A DNA stretch of 64,000 bases from Sesamum alatum (GCA_034509735.1 JACGWO010000010.1:5965193-6029192), one strand, 5' to 3'; shown: positions 34,849 to 45,535, counted from the stretch's first letter. Notes: generated by a model from the sequence alone, not told the origin. Made by a program: numbers and translations.

Positions 34849-35140
34849 GGTGACGAACGCAGTGACATCACCTAAAAACAAGGTTGGAGTCCGGGTTTGA
34901 AGTCCGCGGACCATTATAAATTGAGAGATAGGAAGCAGATGGAGGATATAAGAAAACTTCTCCAACTCTTCAAACTATAAGCAGTGTCTTTCAAATTTAT
35001 GAGTTTTAAGTCTTTCAGTGTGTGGGGATTTCCTCAAAGAGTCAAGTCCTCTTTTCCATGAGAGGCTAAGAAGTTGTCTCCTCCCATAGAGGATTAAATA
35101 TTTATGTAATATTTCAAGCATTTCTTCAATAAAATAAAGG
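34849..35140 (+). promoter_or_regulatory. Pararetroviral genomic promoter and poly(A) region
   Basis: GGTGACGAACGCAGTGACATCACC at 34849-34872 contains TGACG and TGACATCA, like the as-1 element of caulimovirus full-length promoters. TATA candidates are ATTATAAAT (34913) and TATAAGAAA (34947). Overlapping AATAAA signals lie at 35128-35138, about 180 bp downstream of the second TATA, as expected where a terminally redundant transcript starts and ends. No tRNA-Met primer-binding site was found downstream. Confidence 0.55.
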
Positions 35141-35819
35141 CTTCTGTCCAATATTGTTCATCTAAAAGTTTATTAAGTCTCTATATTGGAATACTTTTAT
35201 GCCCTAAGGTAGAAAAGGATATATGACTGTGATGTTTGCTGTTAAAGGAGCCAAGGACCTGCGAACTATATGCTGCGGTAGTGTGGTTGGAAGAAGTCCG
35301 TAAAACTGAGGACTTGGAATACCCGACAATAAAGCGGCCAAACCAAGGTATGAATATATGGAGGCTTAATTTTATTTTCGGAAGCATGTTGGGCCTGATC
35401 AGAGTAGAATTGTATGGGTGTTATTTCTTTATTAAAAAAATATTTTGGGACCAAAACTAATACTTTTCAAAGATGAGGGACTAAAATGAAAGTAAAGTAC
35501 CTTATTTGCAAGTCTTTGTAAACTACATTCAAAATTGGCTATTTTAAAAAGTATGGTACCAAACTTGCAAAAGCCCCTATACTGCGGTACCAAAAATGCA
35601 ATTTTCTCTTATACTTAAATGGATTTTCCTTGATCTTAAGCCTGGTATATGGTACCAGGTAGTGCAATGGTTGTTTAAAGAACCATTTTTTCACTATTTT
35701 TAAATATTAATTCAAGTTCATTACATGATGGTATAATAACGAATTCAAATTTTTTTTTAACGACTAGTAAAATGCACATGCGTCCCGTGTGAAGCATAAT
35801 TCTTCTTTCAAAAAATAAA

Positions 35820-35997
35820 TATTACCAAGTGCGCGTTATCTCTGCCCACAAACTGTTTTCCACCCGCAAAGCATATAGGACAATATTGTGACTTGTACAC
35901 AAGTTCAACAACCATTGCTGACGCTAAGAGTGTAATGTCAAAGAGGGCACCACCCATAGGAGTTGTAACTAAGGTTGCTATTACTGATAATATTAAC
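35820..35997 (-). pseudogene. Xylanase CBM22 exon, 3' part (downstream of the chromovirus)
   Basis: Reads VNIISNSNLS...YGWCPL-stop-HYTLSVSNG, matching the start of a CBM22 module (VNI.NSNL.dGtnGW.PLGnCTLSV) with two nonsense changes. The 5' bases of the same exon (TTTGGAGTTAA) lie at 41196-41206 across the inserted retroelement. The TTAAC duplicated by the insertion is part of the GVN codons. Confidence 0.8.
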
Positions 35998-36341
35998 TGA
36001 TGAGAATGGAGGGGATAATCTGCAGATAAGGAAAGTAGAGTGCACACTTTTAAGCTTGAGCTAAAATTTTCATATCTTCTATTCATCATACGCAACATTC
36101 TTAAAGAGAATGACACAGTACCATCTATCCCATTACGTGGGATCTTCCTACATTTGGCAACCATCAGAATGGGCCAGTACATAAAACCTCCTAACAGATT
36201 TATTCCCTAATACTATTTGTTTTGTTGCAGTAGTGGTCCTCCCTTCCTCAGTCCATGGTGTAGTTTCTGAAACGGGCCGGCTGTTTCCTAGTGCGTTTGG
36301 GCTTGTCCAAGGCCCCAAGCTCAGTTAATTTGGGCCTATCA
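35998..36341 (-). repeat. 3' LTR of the chromovirus
   Basis: Pairs with 40850-41195 over its full length. On the plus strand it starts TGATGAGAATGGAGGGG and ends TTTGGGCCTATCA. Confidence 0.95.
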
Positions 36342-39300
36342 TAGCCACGGCCCGCGAAACGGCCTTGTCCTCAAGGCCCAACAAAGGAAAACGGGTAAGG
36401 ATCTCCGACACCCTTTCCCAAGTAGCATCTGAGTGCCCTTCCCCTTCCCACTGAATCAACACTTCCTCAGCATCCCCATTAGAGGCAGGTTGCAGGCGGC
36501 GCCCCAAGATTTGCAGTGCCCGGCGATCAGATAGTGCAGGGTCCTCGAGAAAAGGGCAAATCTGAGTGTCGGGAGTGCGAACGCAGCATTTGAGTAACAA
36601 GACATGAAATACGGGATGGATCCGGGAAGATGCGGAAGTTCAAGTTCATAAGCCACCAGACCAATGCGGCGGAGGATGCGAAAGGGGCCATAATACTTCT
36701 TGGCCACCTTTTGCGAAAGGCGGCGACTGACTGTAGTCTGGCGGTACGACTGGAGCTTGAGGAAAACCCAAGAATCCTTGTCGAATTCCATCTCCCGGCG
36801 TTGAGAATTAGCCTGCTGCAACATTCGCTGCTTAGCCCGGCGAAGGTTGAATTTAAGAATCTGGAGAACTTGGACACCGAGGCTAGAGTAATTCGGCCAA
36901 AGACCCCACTTTGGTGGAGGTGGGTGAGTAACCAGGAACGGACGGTGGGGCCCTACCATATAGTGCCTCGAAGGAAGTCATCTGAGTGGAGCTATGCTTG
37001 CTGGAATTATACCAAAACTCAACCAAATGGAGGAATCGTGACCAGGCGCCAGACGCATCACTGACGAAACATCAGAGGTAAGTCTCTAAGCATCGATTTA
37101 ATACCTCTGTTTGGCCGTCCAACTGAGGATGATAGGAGCTACTGAAGGCAAGGGTGGTGCCCAGCAACCGGAATAATTCTTTCCAGAAGGTGCTGACAAA
37201 GACACGATCCCGATCCGAAACTATGGTGCAAGAGGCATCGTGCAATATGTAAATTCCTGAAAGAAACAGAGTGGCTACCGATTTAGCTGTGAAACCGGCC
37301 GGAAGGGCAATGAAATGAGCGAACTTGGTGAGGTGGTCTACTACCACCCAGATGACTATTTTGCCGGCCGAATTAGGGAGATAGGTGATGAAGTCCATAG
37401 ATATATCCTCCCAGACCTATTGGGGAAATGGCAACGGATTGAGTAACCTATAAGGGGCATGCGACAAATATTTGTTTTGTTGTCACACCTTTCAGGAGTG
37501 TATAAATTGTTGGACTTCCTTGTGCATGCCTGGCCAAGAGAAGGCTGCAGCCAGACGCGCCAGAGTAGGTTTCACTCCAGAATGGCCACCCATGGGCGAC
37601 GAGTGAAATTCCGAGATAAGCCTGTGTGTCAGCAAGGATTTGAGAGGGATGAAGAGAGGATCCTGATTATATAAAAGGCCAGATTTGGCCAGAAAAGTAG
37701 GAAGGCAGAAGACCCCAATGTGGCAGCAACCCACAATTTTATACCACTGGGATGGGTGGTGTAGAATGTTCGCAGTTCATCCAAGAATTGGGGAATTGAG
37801 GAACTGAAGGAAAATACAACAGAATCCGGCGCCGGCAGAACCCAAGATAGTGCACCCGCCACCTGATTTTCCCGGCCAGGTTTGTAGTGAATTTCATAGG
37901 TAAAACCAAGAAGCTTGGATAACCATTTATGCTATTCTGGAGTTTGAACTGTCTGGGTGAGCAAACCTTTAATGCTCTGGTGATCTGTGTAGATACGGAA
38001 GGGACGCCGAGCAAGTATTGGCGCTATTTATGAACAACTTAGGTGATGGCGTACAGCCCGTGCACATAAGTGGATGCGGCGACATACGCAGCCCCATTTT
38101 CTTACTAAAGAAGGCAATGGGATGCTGTAGTTGGGAGAGAACCGCACCAATGGCCACACTAGAAGCATCAGTAGTTAGATCAAATGTGATAGAGAAATTA
38201 GGCAGGGCCAGAATCGGGGCCGTAGTCAAAGCCCTTTTCAATGTAACAAAAGCCTGTTGGGCCACATCCGTCCAAGTAAAATTAGCCTTTGTCAAGAGGT
38301 TCGTTAAGGGCCCAGCTATAGAAGCAAAGTGCAAGACAAACCTTCTGTAAAACTCTGCAAGACCCACAAAAGCCCTTAATTCTGTGAGGGACTTGGGGTG
38401 GGCCAATCTGTAATAGCCCGAATTTTTCTCTGGGTCTGGACTAATCCCATCAACAGTGACAATGTGGCCCAGATATTGTACTGACTGAGCACCAAAATGA
38501 CATTTAGACAATTTGGCAAAACACTGATGGGAAAGCAAAAGTGAGAGAAACTGTTGTAAATATGATAAGTGAGCAAACCACATCCCGCTATAATTAAAAA
38601 ATATCATCAAAGAACACGATGACAAACTGCCGCAAAACGGACATAAGCCGTCGTTCATAGCCGATTGGAAGGTGGAGGGAGCATTGGTAAGGCCGAAGGG
38701 CATAACGAAAAATTTGTTGTGACCGTCAAATGTATGAAATGTCGTCTTAGGGATATCGGGGAGAAACATGCGAATTTGATGATAGCCCAAACATAAATCA
38801 ATTTTGGAAAAATAAGCGGCTCCCTACAATTCATTGATTAACTCGTCAATAGTTAGAATAGAAAATTTATCCTTAATAGTGATGGCATTAAGGGCCCTAT
38901 AATTCGGGCAAAAACGCCAAGACCCATCTTTCTTTTTCACCAAAATAACAGGAGAGGAGAAAGGGCTAGTGCTCGGACAGATAATACCATCCTTCAACAT
39001 GTCAGACACAATCTTGGCCATGGCCTCCGTTTGACATTGTGGGTAATGGTAAGGGCGCACATTTAATGGGGTAGCGGTGGGGAGAAGGTGGATATGGTGA
39101 TCGTGGGGGCGGGCAAGGGGCAAGGAATGAGAGGTGGAACATATAGAGGCAAAGGAGCATAGTAGGTGCTGGAGGTCAGGAGGTAAATTGAGCAAGGCCA
39201 TAATTTCATTTAGAGGCTGAGAAATAGATGGTGGGGATTGCGGTAGGGGTTGTTATGGCAATAGCATGAATGGAGGCAATTGAGTTCGTAAAGAGGAGAC

Positions 39301-39847
39301 AGGTAAGCTGATGGTAGAAAGCCAACGTGGGTTGAGTGTCAGAATTGCCTTGCAAGGTGACCAATGCTCCGTTATGATAGAAGTGCATGGATGGCACCGT
39401 AAAATTGGATAAAAAAGGGCCCAAAGTTTGGAGCCACTGAACCCCAAGAACCAAATCCGCAACCTGTATGGGCAGCAAATAAAAAGGCAGACTGAAGGAA
39501 TGGCCCTGAAGGGAGATGGCCACATTGGAACAGAGGCCCATACAGGAAAGTGTGGCGTCGTTATCGACCGTGACGGAGAAAGAAGGGATTGGCCAAACTT
39601 TCAGCTGGAGGAAGGAAGCAACACGAGGCTGCATGATATTGTGAGAGCTTTCTGAATCGACAAGAACGGAATAAAAATGCCCGAGAATGAGCACCTGTAA
39701 GCGCAAGGTCCAAGGGGACACAGAGCCGGCATATGCGTCCGTCGATAAATGAAAGTAATCCACGGGCTGAGAGGCCAAGAGCGAGGCTGGCAAAGGTGGA
39801 TCAACTTCAGGAGACGTAAGAGGCGACATCAACTCCTCCGTGAGCAT
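36325..39847 (-). pseudogene. Chromovirus pol (protease, RT, RNase H, integrase, chromodomain), broken
   Basis: Protease (39206-39847): VLVDSESSHNIMQPRV, where the catalytic DSG/DTG is DSE. RT (39201 to about 38400): VILVKKKDGSWRFCPNYRAL, a stop before AAYFSKIDL, MPFGLTNAPSTFQSAMN, then the catalytic FFDD region frameshifted (SLMIFFNYSG). RNase H (about 38200): LTTDASSVAIGAVLSQ. Integrase: zinc-binding start HSSPMGGHSGVKPTLARL (37492-37734), then MDFITYLPNSAGKIVIWVVV and YHPQLDGQTEVLNRC (37072-37398), the latter with the catalytic Glu. C-terminus (36325-36600): EEVLIQWEGEGHSDATWE, a chromodomain-like segment that in relatives targets integration to chromatin marks. At least five shifts or stops. 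Confidence 0.92.
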
Positions 39848-40825
39848 GGTATCTCCAGGGCGTCGTCCTCACAAAAAAGGAGGAAAAACTTCGGCTTATA
39901 ACGATGGCCCCGATGGAACTGCTCCTCATAGTTAAAGCATAGTCCCTTGGCTCGATGTGCCTGCATTTCCGCCGGAGAAAGGCGGTGAATAGGTAACGCG
40001 GCACAAGGAAGAGGTGGGGTGGTTGCGGGGGGGAAGGCGGCAGCGGGGGTAGCAGCGGGGGGAAAATGGCGGACTGGAACCGCAGCCTGAGCGGGAGGGC
40101 GGATCAAGACCCATAGATTAGCCAGCTTAGACTCCACCCATTTGGCCAGTGTGAACGCTTGAGAAATGGACGATGGGTGAAGGAGCGCCATCTCCTTCTG
40201 TATATCCACCCGTAAGCCCGAGAATAAGCAATCCAAGAGGCATTTTGATGAGAGACCAGAAACTCGATTGGATAAAGTATCAAATTCCAACTGAAAATCA
40301 TTCATAGAGCCTTGTTGCCTGGAGTTTGAAAAGGGCCTGGCGATGGTTTTCACAAGTGGAAGGCCCGAATCGAAGCTCCAGTTCGACTAAGAAAGCCTCC
40401 CAGGTGGACAACAGTGCATTAGAGTGCATCCAACGAAACCACCCTAACGCATCTTCCGTAAGGTAACAAAAAATCCGCTTGAGACATTGTTCGACCGGAA
40501 CCGAATAAAAGTCAAAAAACTGGTTAGCTTGAAATGCCATTCCAATGCATCCGAGCCATCAAAACTAGGGAGCAGCAGCTTGGGGGGTTTAGGCATGTGT
40601 TCCTCAGGAGCAGGTGGATCAAGTTGGATAGGAGTGAGGGGCGGAGGAGAAGAAGTGGACGGATTGAGAGCCCAGTGGTGCTGGTGAATCAGCGATAGCA
40701 GCCACCGTGGATCATGGCGAGCATTCCATAGTCGACCGCAAATCCTGCACAGCCGCCATTAAGGAGGCCATAGAATCTTGCAACAATTGCAAGTCTGTTT
40801 GAGATTGCTGAGCATGTGTTTGCAT
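39829..40825 (-). pseudogene. Chromovirus gag, broken
   Basis: The ATG at 40825 (MQTHAQQSQTDLQLLQDSMA) starts a coiled-coil N-terminus that soon meets stops. The capsid-like part continues in two frames: FLVELELRFGPSTCENHRQA (40298-40540), then NDFQLEFDTLSNRVSGLSSK (39829-40353). The zinc knuckle reads CFNYEEQFHRGHRYKPKFF. The expected C-x2-C-x4-H-x4-C has Tyr in place of the second and last Cys, each explained by one G-to-A change on the coding strand. RNA packaging would be lost. Confidence 0.88.
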
Positions 40826-40849
40826 GGTGGGAGGCAATGAAAGCACCAA

Positions 40850-41195
40850 TGATGGGAATGGAGGGGGATAAATTCTGCAGATAAGGAAAGTAGAGTGCAC
40901 ATTTTTAAGCTTGAGCTAAATTTTTCATATCTTTCATTCATCATACGCAGCATCCTTAAAGAGGAGACACAGTACCATCTATCCCATTACATGGGATCGT
41001 CCTACACTTGGCAACCATCAGAATGGGCCAGTACATAAAACCTCCTAACAGATTTATTCCCTAGTACTATTTGTTTTGTTGCAGTAGTGGTCCTCCCTTC
41101 CTCAGTCTATGGTGAAGTTTCTGAAATGGGTCGGCTGCTTCCTAGTGCGTTTGGGCTTACCCAAGGCCCCAAGCTCAATTGATTTGGGCCTATCA
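40850..41195 (-). repeat. 5' LTR of the chromovirus
   Basis: Upstream LTR with respect to gag. The TSD TTAAC follows at 41196-41200, after which xylanase exon sequence resumes. Confidence 0.95.
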
Positions 41196-41220
41196 TTAAC
41201 TCCAAAGCAACATTCTAGTT

Positions 41221-41244
41221 AAAAAAAAAAAAAAAAAAAAAAAA
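41221..41244. repeat. A24 homopolymer
   Basis: On the minus strand this is a T24 run just upstream of the broken xylanase exon (TTTGGAGTTAA), where an intron polypyrimidine tract would lie. Confidence 0.95.
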
Positions 41245-41360
41245 GCAGGAAAGAATTTAGAATCCTTGTTCTGTTCTCTGTAACATTTGCATTCGATTCA
41301 AAAAATTACTCCGACATAATATATATCAGGAACTTCTAAAGACTATTATGTATGAACTAC

Positions 41361-41515
41361 CTCAATGGCCGGTGAAAAAGCAGCTGGGGCTTTTGCAGCA
41401 TGCTTTACAACGAAATTATCCAGGAGAACATCAGTGCCTGGAGGTGGACATTCTAAATAACCAACTACCTTCAATGGGGAACCATAGTCCTCGACTTTAT
41501 GATGAGTTTTACAAA
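41361..41515 (-). pseudogene. Xylanase CBM22 exon (GPPPGTD-type end of module)
   Basis: Encodes KVEDYGSPLKVVGYLECPPP, GTDVLLDNFVVKHAAKAP and AAFSPAIE, then a donor GTAGTT. The VVxYLEGPPPGTD.L...VVKHA pattern is diagnostic of the linker end of CBM22 modules in plant XYN1-like xylanases. The upstream part of the exon is disrupted. A 15-G run lies 14 bp away. Confidence 0.85.
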
Positions 41516-41528
41516 ACATTGTGGTGTT

Positions 41529-41543
41529 GGGGGGGGGGGGGGG
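41529..41543. repeat. G15 homopolymer
   Basis: Fifteen consecutive G residues. Length may be unreliable in assembly. Confidence 0.9.
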
Positions 41544-41597
41544 TTGCTTATTTTTGAAAACACAGGGGAGTTTTCAGCTTTTTGAAAAAAAACATAG

Positions 41598-42632
41598 GGG
41601 GTAAATTGAAGTTTTAGCCTTAAAATAGTCCATTTCTTTTCAAACTTACTTTAAATTAGTCCTCTAATGAGTGACTTTTTCATATTACCCTTATGAAACT
41701 CTTTTTTTACATAAAATCATTTGTCCATTTCATTTTTTTATTTTTAATTATAATTTGATCCTTTGATTTTGAAACTTTAGAAAAATATAATCGTTTTAAT
41801 TGGAATAATTTATCGTTGGCCAATATTCAGATAATACCTTGCTTAATGATATAGTAACATAATTGTAGTGAATTTGATTAACTTATTGAATTTTCTAAAT
41901 AAAAAAAACCTTTAAATAAATAAGTTGGACAAAAAAGTAGAGCAAAAATAATTAACCAAAAAACTTCTAAAATTAGAGCATAAATAAGAAATAAGTCTAT
42001 CAGCTAAAATGTAGAAGAATGGGGTATATAAAACCCCTTATTCAATCAGGTCTTTTATTTGGGAAACTCAAGAGTCCAATAAATTCACGATAATTATGTT
42101 GATATGTCATTAATCAAATTATTATCTATACTTTTTATATAATTGAAGATCACCATTTTTTGTCTTCAATTCTTATTGCCATTTTTTATTTTTTAAATTA
42201 TTTGTTAATTTGTAGTTTCTTTCTTCTCAACTTCTGTTTCTCTTTTTCTTCTCTCTTTTTTTTTTCAATAATTTCTCATAATTTTCTTCTATTCTTTTTA
42301 ACACTATTTATTTATCCAATTAACATATATATCTTTTAAAACAATAATTAGTTTTTAAAATTTAAAATTAAATGTCCACAAACATCTAAATAATTGTTGA
42401 ATGATAAACTCTTCCAATTAAAACAATTATTATTTTCTAAGTTTATGTACGAGGGATCAATTTGCAATAAAAATAGAAAGTTAAAGCACTAAAATAATTT
42501 CTGTAAAAACTTTTTTTATAGGGGTAATAAGGAAAAATTACCGTTAGAAGGGATTAATATAAAGTGAGCTAAAAATGCAGAGATTGTTTTAAGTTGAAAT
42601 CACATGATCGGATACTACAATGAACTTTACCC
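41598..42632. mobile_element. Mutator-like TIR element inside a xylanase intron
   Basis: Left arm GGGTAAATTGAAGTTTTAGC with TTACTTTAAATTAGTCC and CATATTACCCTTATG. The right arm read in reverse is AGGGTAAAGTTCATTGTAGT with TCACTTTATATTAATCCC and CTTATTACCCCTATA. Arms pair for about 120 bp. The interior is AT-rich and non-coding, and contains a separate Helitron-like insertion (42125-42380). Confidence 0.65.
42125..42380 (+). mobile_element. Helitron-like fragment nested in the TIR element
   Basis: Starts TCTATACTTTTTATATAATT and contains CTTCAATTCTTATTGCC, parallel to the Helitron at 53626-53919 (TCTATATTATATATAATTGA, GCTTCAATTTTATGGTC). The 3' hairpin and CTAG are not recognisable, so it is truncated or decayed. 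Confidence 0.5.
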
Positions 42633-43162
42633 TACACACCATTACTTTAAAAATTTTTCTTAAAGCTACATTTGGATTGTTGAATTTGAAAAAATTTGAT
42701 GGATTTAAATTATAAATTTCAAATTCCCAATAACAAAACCTTTGGATTTATTTAAATAATTTTAAATTCAAAAAATTTCAAATACTTTCACCTCTATATT
42801 TAAACTATATTTTGTTGAATATTGATGGATTTCAAATTCTCTTAATATAATCATTTGGAAATTGAAATTCTTTCTCCAAATCCTTCCCTTCCAATCCAAA
42901 TACATCAATCCACACATGTAAAATGTACAAAGTACAATTGATTCATATTAGACAATTCACATCCCTCTTGCAATTTTTCAGGGTCTGATGGTAAATCAGA
43001 TATAAGGTCAATCAAACCAAAGAACATCATATCCTGTGATGTCTACAAATATCGTCCCATGTAAAGTCAAGCATTGGGAATTTAGAACTGTTGTTCCTGG
43101 ACAGCACTTTAGTTTCTTCTCAAAAAGCATGAAGTCATGAATAACTCTTGTAATGTTGCAAA
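42633..43162. other. Intronic or spacer DNA of the xylanase pseudogene
   Basis: Contains an AAATTTCAAATTC-rich low-complexity block (42690-42880). No exon recognised. Confidence 0.5.
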
Positions 43163-43549
43163 ATGAATAAAAGAGAAGATCCCACCAGAGAAAAATCTTG
43201 CAGTGGACATAGCATCATCTCAGGGAGGGTATCCAGGAATTCTTTTGCAGACTCAACTGCCGACGATATAACCAAATATTCGAACTGCACCAACACCCTC
43301 GGAGGCTGGCTTCCTCTGCGCTGCTCCCGTTATCTCCTGCTGAACTGCATTCGAGTTCTCTGTGCAATTTTCTGTTGATGCAAAGACCTTACCGGACATG
43401 GGTAGAACTTTTCCGTCAGCATGCAATACAATCTTGCAACATCTCTCACACAAACTATTAAGGCCATCGTCAAATCTTGGATTCTGGATGATGTTCTCAT
43501 TGTCATCGCGCCTGTGCTTTCTCTCTACGGATGCAAATAACAAGCCCAT
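43163..43549 (-). pseudogene. Xylanase CBM22 module exon
   Basis: Reads NENIIQNPRFDDGLNSLCER, CCKIVLHADGKVLPMSGKVF, ASTENCTENSNAVQQEITGA and GVGAVRIFGYIVGS-stop. This corresponds to a complete CBM22 front half (N.II.NP.F.DGL..W..RGCKI.LH...G...P.SGK.FA..T.R...WNG.QQEITGR). The conserved Trp positions are changed and the frame ends early at TGA. Confidence 0.88.
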
Positions 43550-43689
43550 ATAAGAACTCTATCAGCAACAACAGGCGAATATGTTTCTCCAGTGCAAAAC
43601 AGTATACAAGAAAACACAGTTTCTTTTATATATACAGCTTTGCTCAATGGAGTGCATGATATAAACTTACATTAGATTGAATGGAACTG

Positions 43690-44262
43690 GGGCAGGACAC
43701 TACTACTGATCTTATGAGTAGGTCAATGCCACGCGGGGGACCTCGCAGATAAAACGTAACACGGCGAGGCATAGTAGACAGAAAAATGTACCTTCTACCT
43801 TCTCCCAACGCTTCATTGAAGCAGAAGTTCTACAGGGGCTAACAGAATCAGAAATTGCTACCGGAAGCCAAGATAACCAAACTGAGAGAGAAAGAACTTA
43901 CTTTCCAATGAACAAATGGCTCACAGATAAATCTTGACACTCAAGTTTTTGAGAGTAGCCTGCACATCAGCAACAGCTCCAAGAGCCCTGATATTCCAAC
44001 CCAAGCACAAACATTGTAGGTTGAACCTACAGAAACTCTTTTAGTGATGTCTTGTTTCGGGGCCGTTCCATGATTCTGTCCGTTTTGTAAGAACAGCAAA
44101 ACGGCCTGTTGATATAGATGACAACCCAGAGGGTACCACAAAGCCATTGCAGCCATTAGGATGCCACAAATGAAGTCCCCAAGTAAAATCATTGTTGAGG
44201 ATGATATTTGTAGCAGAACTGCTGATTGAATTATTTACCTCCTCATTTAACTGCTGCCACAA
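43690..44262 (-). pseudogene. Xylanase CBM22 module exons with frameshifts
   Basis: After an AG acceptor at about 44250, QLNEEVNNSISSSATNIILN and FTWGLHLWHPNGCNGFVVPS run in frame to ESWNGPE. An extra A then shifts the frame: the continuation QDITKRVSVGSTYNVCAWVG is in another frame, and a second shift leads to AVADVQATLKNLSVKIYL-stop. The next exon (43690-43870) has WEKVEGTF, a third shift, then STMPRRVTFYLRGPPRGIDL and a donor GTAAGT. All are CBM22 landmarks. The three shifts prove loss of function. Confidence 0.9.
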
Positions 44263-44651
44263 ATAGCAAAGATCAGTTAATGAAACTGATAATCAGCTTG
44301 GAGAAGGACATTGAAAAAAACATTTCACAGAGAGTAGCTTCTCCATTAACATTTTAAATGCTATCTAAAAATACTTTTCATGCTAAAGACACAAGTAAAA
44401 GATTGAGCAAACAATCACATTCTTGACACTCCACATGAATAATAGACGCCTTTTGCTAATCCTCATTTTCTCCATTTTGACATTACGACAAATATATGGC
44501 AATCACTTTTTAGATATTCAGAACACATGCATGAATCATGGAACTCCCACAAAGTAAAAAAACAGAACTCATATAACAAAAGACAGAAAAATGGTCTACA
44601 CAATGAAAAACTAATGGTGCGAGCATGCATTCATCAGTTTACCTCATTGAC

Positions 44652-44691
44652 GTTGCTAGTGGAAAGCTTCTCCATTATGTCTCTTGATTCC
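44652..44691 (-). pseudogene. Short upstream xylanase exon
   Basis: Minus-strand ATAATGGAGAAGCTTTCCAC ... GTCAATGAG followed by GTAAAC encodes MEKLSTSNVNE. It joins in phase with QLNEEVNN of the next exon. The window gives no promoter for it. Duplication copy B begins only 70 bp away. Confidence 0.5.
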
Positions 44692-45535
44692 TAAACACCC
44701 AACATCAGAACATCAGAAAACCAGCTTATGTCAAACAAAATTCACAAATGGTTACTCAGAATTTCATTAATTTGAATGTTGATCTGTTGTTGCCAAAAGA
44801 GAAATGAACTAATTGAAAGGCATTGAAGTGGAGTTCAATAAGGTATATATATCTTTACTGAGAAAATCAGTCGTGCAACCCTTCCAACATACATCAAACA
44901 ACGTAATGATAAGAGTGCTATTCAGAAATAAAAGTACACCTGAGGATACCAAAACAGAAAAAAACTGATAAGCATCGAAACCTTCCAGTCACATACCTAG
45001 TAGCAAGTTTCAGCCGTTGCTGCGCCTAATGACTCCATCTACTGAATCTTTAAGTCTGAATCTTGCCATTTTATTTACCTAAGTAACTGAAGAGATGTAA
45101 ACAAGCGGACAACTTATTAAGACATTATCACACATTCTCATAAATAAAAACTTGATCAAAATTAAATAAAACCAATAGCTATCTCCTTATCAGTCGTGAT
45201 TAGCATATTTGGTTCCCACACAACTACGGAAGGAGTCATAAGTGAAGCTCCTATCAATGACTATTTGCCTCTTTCCTGACACCAAGAATATGACAGTTAA
45301 GAAAAACAATCAAGCAGAAACGTTATAAGATCAGATAAGATTGATAAGAAGATTTGTTTTGATGAAATTACAGATGCAATTTAGTAAGTTGCCAAATCAG
45401 CTTACTGGACTGTTGATGAGCAAAACTTGATATGGATAGCTGAAGTTTCTTTTGCCATTTCTGACTACTGGATTTGTTGCATGAGCAAAACTCGACACAG
45501 ATAGCTGAAGTTCCTTCCAGACTGTAGCCGCAGTT

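Larger units (their letters stand above)
32288..35610. mobile_element. Mutator-like TIR element enclosing a pararetrovirus relic
   Basis: The left end GGGATAAATGCAAAAAAGGT and the reverse complement of the right end (AAGAGAAAATTGCATTTTTG) start arms that align for about 150 bp, including GGTACCATACTATAGG against GGTACCGCAGTATAGG and AGTTTATAAAAGTTGCAAAT against AGTTTACAAAGACTTGCAAAT. The terminal AAATGCA word is shared with the 9-bp-TSD element at 58919. No exact TSD is visible. The whole interior between the arms is viral-like sequence, so either the virus integrated between two arms or the element carried it. Confidence 0.55.
35998..41195 (-). mobile_element. Complete Ty3/Gypsy chromovirus (Reina-like), 5.2 kb
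   Basis: Two LTRs (35998-36341 and 40850-41195) in direct orientation start TGAT and end ATCA. The 5-bp TSD TTAAC is at 35993-35997 and 41196-41200. Transcription would run on the minus strand. Just inside the 5' LTR lies TTGGTGCTTTCATTG, a plausible primer-binding site. Domain order is gag-PR-RT-RNase H-IN-chromodomain. The short LTRs, small size and terminal chromodomain suggest the Reina clade. LTRs differ at about 25 positions by eye, mostly transitions, so the insertion is not recent. Frames are broken throughout. Confidence 0.95.
35815..44700 (-). pseudogene. GH10 endo-1,4-beta-xylanase (XYN1-like) pseudogene, CBM22 region only
   Basis: Minus-strand exons encode successive carbohydrate-binding (CBM22) modules of a plant cell-wall xylanase: 44652-44691 (MEKLSTSNVNE), 43941-44262, 43690-43870, 43163-43549, 41361-41515, and the split exon at 41196-41209 plus 35820-35997. 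Intact proteins of this family have tandem CBM22 modules followed by a GH10 catalytic domain and act on xylan in secondary walls. No GH10 catalytic sequence is present below 35815, so the 3' half is gone. At least three frameshifts and two stops lie in the remaining exons. One intron holds a 1-kb TIR element (41598-42632), and one exon is cut by a 5.2-kb chromovirus. It is not functional. Confidence 0.85.

Noticed and set aside
36456..40687. Many plus-strand frames across the chromovirus
   Set aside because: They are shadows of the minus-strand gag-pol frames.
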